A stretch of DNA of 46,504 nucleotides from Clostridia bacterium (GTDB lineage Bacteria; Bacillota; Clostridia; Oscillospirales; CAG-272): positions 1 to 46,504 of the forward strand of contig JAFTPJ010000147.1 in NCBI GenBank assembly GCA_017463405.1, read 5' to 3'. The position numbers and the translations under genes are program-made. Positions 41,470 through 46,504 of the stretch are shown here, piece after piece (positions within the stretch are counted from its first letter, which is position 1; each line of letters opens with the position of its first letter). The notes beneath the pieces are model-generated. The model did not search any database and was not told the origin of the DNA. It was given only the letters and a program-made list of their open reading frames with translations.

Positions 41470-42138
41470 ATGATTCAGATTGCTATCGACGGTCCCAGTG
41501 GCGCGGGAAAATCCACCGTTGCCAAGGCAGTTGCCAAAAAATTGGGAATCATCTACGTGGATACGGGAGCGCTGTACCGCACGGTCGGCTATTACGTGCG
41601 CTCCAAGGACGTCGATCCGAAGGATGCCGATGCCGTTGCGGCGTTGCTTCCCGAGATCCGCGTGGAATTGAAATATGAAAGCGGCACACAGATCGTGTGC
41701 CTCAACGGCGAAAATCTCGGTGACCGTATCCGTACGCCTGAGATGTCGATGTACGCATCGGCAGTATCCGCCATTCCCGCAGTTCGTGCGTTTCTTCTGG
41801 AGACACAGAGAAAGATTGCGCGGGAGAACAGCGTGATTATGGACGGACGCGATATCGGAACGGTGATCCTGCCCGATGCCGACGTCAAGATTTTTCTGAC
41901 TGCAAGCGACGAATGCCGCGCAACGCGCCGCCGCGATGAGCTGGTGGCAAAGGGAATCGCAACAACCTACGAGGAGGTGCTGGCGGATATGAGGAAGCGC
42001 GACAGCGATGACCGCAACCGCGCCGTTGCACCCGCAGTGGCGGCTCCCGACGCGACCGTGCTGGATAACTCATGGATGACACCTGAGGAGAGCACCGATG
42101 CGGTGATCCGACTGGTTCGGGAAAAGACCGGAAACTGA
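41470..42138 (+). CDS. cmk: Cytidylate kinase
   Basis: CMP/dCMP kinase: IDGPSGAGKSTVAKAVAKKL is the P loop, YVDTGALYRTVGYYV binds the nucleotide, and VIMDGRDIGTVILPDADVKI and RRRDELVAKGI are family motifs. 222 residues is normal. AAGGA nine bases upstream. In Clostridia cmk commonly precedes ispH-S1, as here. Confidence 0.96.
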   Translation: MIQIAIDGPSGAGKSTVAKAVAKKLGIIYVDTGALYRTVGYYVRSKDVDPKDADAVAALLPEIRVELKYESGTQIVCLNGENLGDRIRTPEMSMYASAVSAIPAVRAFLLETQRKIARENSVIMDGRDIGTVILPDADVKIFLTASDECRATRRRDELVAKGIATTYEEVLADMRKRDSDDRNRAVAPAVAAPDATVLDNSWMTPEESTDAVIRLVREKTGN

Positions 42139-42161
42139 TTTTTTTGAAAGGAGCTTTAGGG

Positions 42162-44195
42162 ATGAGAACCGTTACCGTTGCGGAGAACGCGGGCTTTTGC
42201 TTTGGCGTCAAACGTGCGACCGATCGGCTGGAGCAGGCGATCCGAGAGGCTCGTTCGGGGGAGCGGATCTATACGCTGGGGCACCTGATTCACAACGAGA
42301 CGTATAACGAGTCTCTCCGTCAGCGCGGTGTGGATGCGATCGGTGTCGGGGATATCGAGGCGGTCGCCGAGCGTGCCGACGGGGCGCATCCCGTAACCGT
42401 TCTGGTGCGTGCGCACGGATGCCCGCGTGAGACCGTGCAATTGATGCGGAGATTGGCGGACAGCAATCCGCATTTCCATTGGATCGACTGTACTTGTCCT
42501 TATGTGAAAAAGATTCACAAGATCGCCGCGGAGTGCGATGCGGAAAACTGCTTTTTCGTTCTCATCGGTGCCGCTGCACACCCTGAGGTTGTCGGGATTA
42601 TGAGTTGCTTTGACGGTGAAAAGTATGTTTTTTCCACCGCCGAGGAGCTGGAATCGTCACTTTCACAATGGGGTGATGACAAATTGCACAAAAAAAGCCC
42701 CGTTATGGTTGCTCAAACGACCCAAAATTTGGTCAATTGGAACAAAAGCCAACAAATTATCAAAAAACTATATACAAATGCCCAAATTTTTGATACAATA
42801 TGCAGTGTGACTGAATTGCGCCAGACAGAGGCAAAGCAGCTCGCACAACGGTGTGATTGCATGATTGTGATCGGGGGCAGAGAGAGCTCCAACACCGCAA
42901 AATTGTATGAAATCTGCCGCTCGTTCTGCGGCAACACTGTGTGGATTTCTTGCGCCACAGAGCTGACGCGCGAGATGTTTTCCACCGCCCAACACATTGG
43001 AATCGTCGCGGGTGCATCGACACCGAGCGATGAAATACAGGAGGTATATAAAACCATGAGCGAAATGAAAGAAAATTTCGAAGAATTGCTCGAATCGCAA
43101 TGCTTAACTTTAAATACAGGAGATGTCGTTACCGGAACCGTTACACACGTTTCTGACGCTGAGCTGCAGCTTGACGTCGGCGCCGGTGTAACCGGTTACA
43201 TAAAAGCGGATCAGATTTCCAACGATCCCGCTTTTAAGTTGACCGAAAACTTCAAAAACGGTGACGAGGTAGAAGCCTTTGTGATTCGTGTCAGCGACAT
43301 CGAGGGTGTGGCTGAATTGTCCAAGAAGAGAGCAGACGCAGACAAGAATTGGCAGTCCCTGGTGGAGGCTTGCGAGAGCAAGACCGTTCTCGAGGGCAAG
43401 GTGACCGAGGTCATCAAGGGCGGTGTTGTGATCAACTACAACGCGAACCGTGTGTTCGTTCCTGCTTCCCAGACCGGCGTTCCGAAGGATGGAGATCTCT
43501 CCTCCCTTGCAGGCGCTACGGTTTCCTTTAAGATCATCGAGATTAAGCAGGGGAAAAAGGCAATCGGCTCCATCCGCGTGGTACAGCGTGAGCTCCGCCG
43601 TGCACAGGAGGCAGAATTCTGGGCAGGCATCGAGGTCGGTAAGTCTTATCACGGTACCGTGAAGAGTATGACTTCCTTTGGCGCATTCGTTGACCTTGGC
43701 GGTGTAGACGGTATGGTTCATCTGACCGAGCTGTCCTGGAAGCACATCAAGAATCCCGCAGAGGTTGTTGCGGTCGGTGACGAGCTCGATGTATTTGTCA
43801 AGAGCTTTGACCCCGAGAAGAAGAGAATCTCCCTCGGCTACAAGACCGAGGAGACCAATCCCTGGAACATCTTCAAGTCCCAGTATGCGGTTGGTGATAT
43901 TGCATCCGTTAAGATCGTAAACATGATGCCCTTCGGTGCATTTGCAGAGGTTGTTGACGGTGTGGACGGTTTGATTCACATTTCCCAGATCGCAATGAAG
44001 CGCATCGCAAAGCCCGCAGATATGCTGGAGATCGGTCAGATCGTTGATGCACGCATCATCGAGATTGACGACGAGAAGAAGAAGGTCAGCCTTTCGATCC
44101 GTTCGCTTCTTGAGGAGGCTGCAAGTGCAGCTGAGGCAATGCCCGAGGATTACGTGGCAGAGGAAGTTGAGGAAGCTCCTGCTGAAGAGCAGTAA
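42162..44195 (+). CDS. ispH-rpsA: Fused HMBPP reductase (IspH) and ribosomal protein S1-like protein, 677 aa
   Basis: Residues 1-290 are IspH, the last enzyme of the MEP isoprenoid pathway, with the three Fe-S cysteines Cys13 (AGFCFGVKRA), Cys112 (IDCTCPYVKKIH) and Cys214 (ICSVTELRQ). Residues about 317-653 hold four S1 RNA-binding domains (for example SFGAFVDLGGVDGMVHLTEL and PFGAFAEVVDGVDGLIHISQ). This fusion is known from Clostridia. Inside the linker an AGGAGG (43039-43044) precedes ATG 43056 in frame by 11 bases, so the S1 part might also be made alone. Normal start: AAAGGAG eight bases before ATG 42162. Confidence 0.95.
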   Translation: MRTVTVAENAGFCFGVKRATDRLEQAIREARSGERIYTLGHLIHNETYNESLRQRGVDAIGVGDIEAVAERADGAHPVTVLVRAHGCPRETVQLMRRLADSNPHFHWIDCTCPYVKKIHKIAAECDAENCFFVLIGAAAHPEVVGIMSCFDGEKYVFSTAEELESSLSQWGDDKLHKKSPVMVAQTTQNLVNWNKSQQIIKKLYTNAQIFDTICSVTELRQTEAKQLAQRCDCMIVIGGRESSNTAKLYEICRSFCGNTVWISCATELTREMFSTAQHIGIVAGASTPSDEIQEVYKTMSEMKENFEELLESQCLTLNTGDVVTGTVTHVSDAELQLDVGAGVTGYIKADQISNDPAFKLTENFKNGDEVEAFVIRVSDIEGVAELSKKRADADKNWQSLVEACESKTVLEGKVTEVIKGGVVINYNANRVFVPASQTGVPKDGDLSSLAGATVSFKIIEIKQGKKAIGSIRVVQRELRRAQEAEFWAGIEVGKSYHGTVKSMTSFGAFVDLGGVDGMVHLTELSWKHIKNPAEVVAVGDELDVFVKSFDPEKKRISLGYKTEETNPWNIFKSQYAVGDIASVKIVNMMPFGAFAEVVDGVDGLIHISQIAMKRIAKPADMLEIGQIVDARIIEIDDEKKKVSLSIRSLLEEAASAAEAMPEDYVAEEVEEAPAEEQ

Positions 44196-44204
44196 TAAAA
44201 AACA

Positions 44205-44267
44205 GGGGAGGCTCCGTGAATGCACAAGCCCGTTAAAAACGGACTTGTGCACCGCAGGAGTCTCCCC
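44205..44267 (+). terminator. Long hairpin after ispH-rpsA
   Basis: GGGGAGGCTCC (44205-44215) with GGAGTCTCCCC (44257-44267), and inner TGCACAAGCCCGTT (44221-44234) with AACGGACTTGTGCA (44238-44251). A weak T tail (TTCAATTTT) follows. Probably a terminator; the size is unusual. Confidence 0.65.
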
Positions 44268-44292
44268 GTTCAATTTTCAAAAAGGAGTTACT

Positions 44293-45105
44293 ATGATGAG
44301 TGAAATAAAGGTAATGTCGTTCAATCTGCGCATTCGCGTTGAGGCGGACGGAGATAATTTCTTTGATCTGCGTTGCCCTAAGATCCTTTCTCTGATCAAA
44401 AGAGAGCAGCCCGATGTAATCGGTTTCCAAGAGGCAGACGACGTGATGCGGGACATGCTGGCAAAGGATTTGCCCGAGTACGTTTTTTTGGGACACGGTC
44501 GCAGCAAGGAATATGATGGAGAGGGAACTCCCATTGCATATAAAAAGGATCGATTTTATCTTCACGGCTTCCGTGAGGAATGGCTGTCGGTGACTCCGTC
44601 AACTCCTGCGACACGCATCAAGGGACTGGATCAGAGCGGCTGTCCCCGCGTGTACTGCTGTGCAGAGCTTGTGGATCGGGAGACGAAAAAGCTGTTTGCG
44701 TTCTACAATACGCACCTCGATCATAAGGGAAAGGTTGCGCAAATCGCAGAGACGATGATGATCTGTCAGCGGATCGAACAGGGCAAGCTCCCCTACGTTC
44801 TGACGGGCGACTTCAACGCACGCCCCGATCACGATGCGATCAAGATGCTTTTGGCGACAAAGGAAACGCTTGGAACGGTGGACGCGACCGAGCGGATTGC
44901 GGGAACCTGCCACAATTTCTCGATGGAGCGGATCGGAAAGGGCGATATGTCGAAAATCGACTATATCTTCACCAATCTGCACGTCGATCCCGCACGCTCC
45001 TACGCGATCGCAGACGACAACAGCGATGGCTGCTTCTATTCTGACCATAACGCTGTTTGCGCATTTGTAAATATGACAAATCCCGAAACGGAGAACGAAG
45101 AATGA
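44293..45105 (+). CDS. Endonuclease/exonuclease/phosphatase-family hydrolase, 270 aa
   Basis: EEP-fold metal phosphodiesterase: VMSFNLRI (Asn), IGFQEAD (Glu metal ligand), FYNTHLDHKG, LTGDFNARPDHDA and the C-terminal FYSDHNAVCAF (Asp-His pair). No signal peptide. Substrates range from nucleic acids to phospholipids or sphingomyelin; not resolved here. AAAGGAG precedes; ATG 44296 is an equally good start. It overlaps the sialidase-like gene by four bases. Confidence 0.88.
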   Translation: MMSEIKVMSFNLRIRVEADGDNFFDLRCPKILSLIKREQPDVIGFQEADDVMRDMLAKDLPEYVFLGHGRSKEYDGEGTPIAYKKDRFYLHGFREEWLSVTPSTPATRIKGLDQSGCPRVYCCAELVDRETKKLFAFYNTHLDHKGKVAQIAETMMICQRIEQGKLPYVLTGDFNARPDHDAIKMLLATKETLGTVDATERIAGTCHNFSMERIGKGDMSKIDYIFTNLHVDPARSYAIADDNSDGCFYSDHNAVCAFVNMTNPETENEE

Positions 45106-46504
45106 ACTACATGTATACATATCTTGACGCGGTCAAGAATCGGATGTGCAAGGAGGATGTTCGCTTTTATTCGGACATCTATGCGCCCGTTGAGGTTGCG
45201 GTGCCCGACAGCGACGCATGGGGCGGAAACACTTGCGTCATGCCCGACGGTGAGATCCGTGTTTACGGTGTTTATCGCAGGGAAAGCGTCTTTCAGAGCA
45301 ATCCCCGCCGTTGCTATCTTGCGTCGCGCGACGGTGGACTTTCCTGGAAGCGTTACATGGTAGAGGGGCGATTTACGTTGGGAGCGTCGACCTACGTTCC
45401 GTATCTGCGTAAGTACGTCGCGGTGCAGACCACCGAGTATGAGGGGAGCTTTATCCTCATCGGTGATACGCCCGACGACCAGAACCCGATGCGGATCCTG
45501 ATTTCGGAAAAATCCTGCGGTGAGGTTCGCATGGTGTTTCCGATGCGCAGCCGTGAGCGCGTGATCGTGGTCGGACACGAAAAGCGACCGGAGCTACATC
45601 CCACCGCATTCTTTGCCGTACTGTATTATGCGGACGGTGATCTGCGCAACTGGACGCGCGTGCCTCTTGAGGCGGCACCGTTCCATACCCCCGCGCCCGG
45701 ACATACCGGCGTGCGCTGGCAGCAGAACAACCGCGAGAACACGATCGAGGAGCTTTCCGACGGACGCTTGATGATGATCTCGCGTACGGCAATGGACTAT
45801 CACTATATCTGCTATTCCTCGGACGGCGGGGAAACGTGGACCAAGCCCGAGCCGTCGGTCTTCCATTCCACGGGTACGATGCCGTGCCTGAAGCGTCTGT
45901 CCGACGGCAGGATCGTGTTCCTTTGGTGCAATACGCGCCCGCTTCCCGAATTGGAGGATGCGGACGGTGTGTGGGAGGACGTGTTTACCGACCGTGACGC
46001 CAACCATATCGCGATCACCGAGGACGAGGGCAAGAGCTGGAGAGGCTATCGCGAGCTCGCGCTCAATCCCTTGCGCAACGCACCTGATTTCCGCTCGATC
46101 GGCGGTCCCGAGGACGGGCGCGATAAGAGCGTGCATCAGTTTGACGCACTGGAGCTGCCGTACGGCAAGCTGATGGTGGTCTACGGACAGCATCTCTGCC
46201 GTCGCATTGTGATTCTGGATCTCAAGTGGCTCTTTGAAACCAAGCGGCAGGAGGATTTCATTCACGGCATGCATGCCATCTCCGCGCAAGGGTACGTCAA
46301 GAGCGTGCTGGGATGCTATCGCGGCACGCCCGAGGCACCGCTCTCTTATGTCGGACACTGTGCGTACAATCGCGTTAGCAGTGCGGTGATGCTTCCCGAT
46401 CCGTCGGGAGACGGACATGAGGTCATGCAGATCTGCCGTACGGGCGATCCGCGTTTGGTTAGCAATGTCGGCGGTGCGGTCTGGAATTTCCCGATCGCGA
46501 AGAA
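45102..46504 (+). CDS. Sialidase-like (BNR/Asp-box) protein, cut by window end
   Basis: Starts in an ATGA overlap with the previous gene and stays open to the window end (467 codons). Three Asp-box motifs, S-x-D-G-G-x-x-W or close, lie at residues 75-82 (SRDGGLSW), 239-246 (SSDGGETW) and 306-313 (TEDEGKSW), typical of six-bladed propellers such as exo-sialidases. No signal peptide, and no clear FRIP motif, so the substrate is uncertain; a glycan hydrolase or a related propeller is likely. Confidence 0.82.
   Translation, partial: MNYMYTYLDAVKNRMCKEDVRFYSDIYAPVEVAVPDSDAWGGNTCVMPDGEIRVYGVYRRESVFQSNPRRCYLASRDGGLSWKRYMVEGRFTLGASTYVPYLRKYVAVQTTEYEGSFILIGDTPDDQNPMRILISEKSCGEVRMVFPMRSRERVIVVGHEKRPELHPTAFFAVLYYADGDLRNWTRVPLEAAPFHTPAPGHTGVRWQQNNRENTIEELSDGRLMMISRTAMDYHYICYSSDGGETWTKPEPSVFHSTGTMPCLKRLSDGRIVFLWCNTRPLPELEDADGVWEDVFTDRDANHIAITEDEGKSWRGYRELALNPLRNAPDFRSIGGPEDGRDKSVHQFDALELPYGKLMVVYGQHLCRRIVILDLKWLFETKRQEDFIHGMHAISAQGYVKSVLGCYRGTPEAPLSYVGHCAYNRVSSAVMLPDPSGDGHEVMQICRTGDPRLVSNVGGAVWNFPIAK

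Overview
The window comes from a spore-forming, low-to-mid GC Clostridia genome, probably an uncultured gut Oscillospirales-type bacterium. The support is a spoIIIAA-AG operon, sigma-A promoters with strong AAAGGAG ribosome binding sites, a fused IspH-S1 gene (a known arrangement in Clostridia), a DUF5685 protein and archaeal/ER-type (SipW, S26B) signal peptidases. The taxonomic call is inference; the gene content is read directly.

Layout. 0-5.3 kb: the 3' end of pyruvate phosphate dikinase with its terminator, then a 1454-residue lipoprotein. 5.3-5.7 kb: a decayed IS3-like remnant. 5.7-9.7 kb: a membrane protein/DnaJ-TPR/DUF5685 operon (minus), a PHP phosphoesterase (plus) and a HAD hydrolase (minus). 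9.8-10.2 kb: tRNA-Ser(GCU) with a consensus promoter and terminators.

10.4-20.8 kb is the most unusual part. A complete tyrosine recombinase is followed directly by two 19-bp inverted repeats (11284-11302 and 11524-11542). They enclose about 220 bp holding two outward-facing sigma-A-like promoters and a hairpin terminator, which looks like an invertible switch (inverton). Downstream lie nine co-oriented genes: two SipW-type signal peptidases, five proteins with SipW-cognate (TasA/camelysin-like) signals, one of them a 958-residue GLUG/beta-helix protein, and two small membrane-anchored proteins. I infer a phase-variable surface fibre or matrix system: the recombinase flips the promoter segment, the peptidases mature the secreted subunits, and the large beta-helix protein could be an adhesin. 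A remnant of a TetR-like gene lies between the switch and the operon.

20.8-22.9 kb: decayed DNA (AP2-domain gene remnant, 24-bp inverted repeat) and a BspA-type LRR lipoprotein. 22.9-27.1 kb: spoIIIAA-AG on the minus strand, with spoIIIAH missing at the expected place. 27.2-29.8 kb: a PRK06851-like P-loop ATPase and a B12-binding radical SAM protein. 29.6-33.6 kb: an AT-rich VanR/VanS/unknown/VanY-like island; its two promoters carry the same direct-repeat operator, and the vanY-like frame runs antisense into the end of the radical SAM gene. 33.8-37.4 kb: a MutS-like ATPase and a divergent unknown gene, then a two-TM protein. 37.5-39.0 kb: polysaccharide deacetylase and purC (minus). 39.3-44.2 kb: an RpiR regulator, a BaiN-like flavoprotein, cmk and ispH-rpsA. 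44.3-46.5 kb: an endonuclease/exonuclease/phosphatase-family enzyme translationally coupled to a sialidase-like protein cut by the window end.
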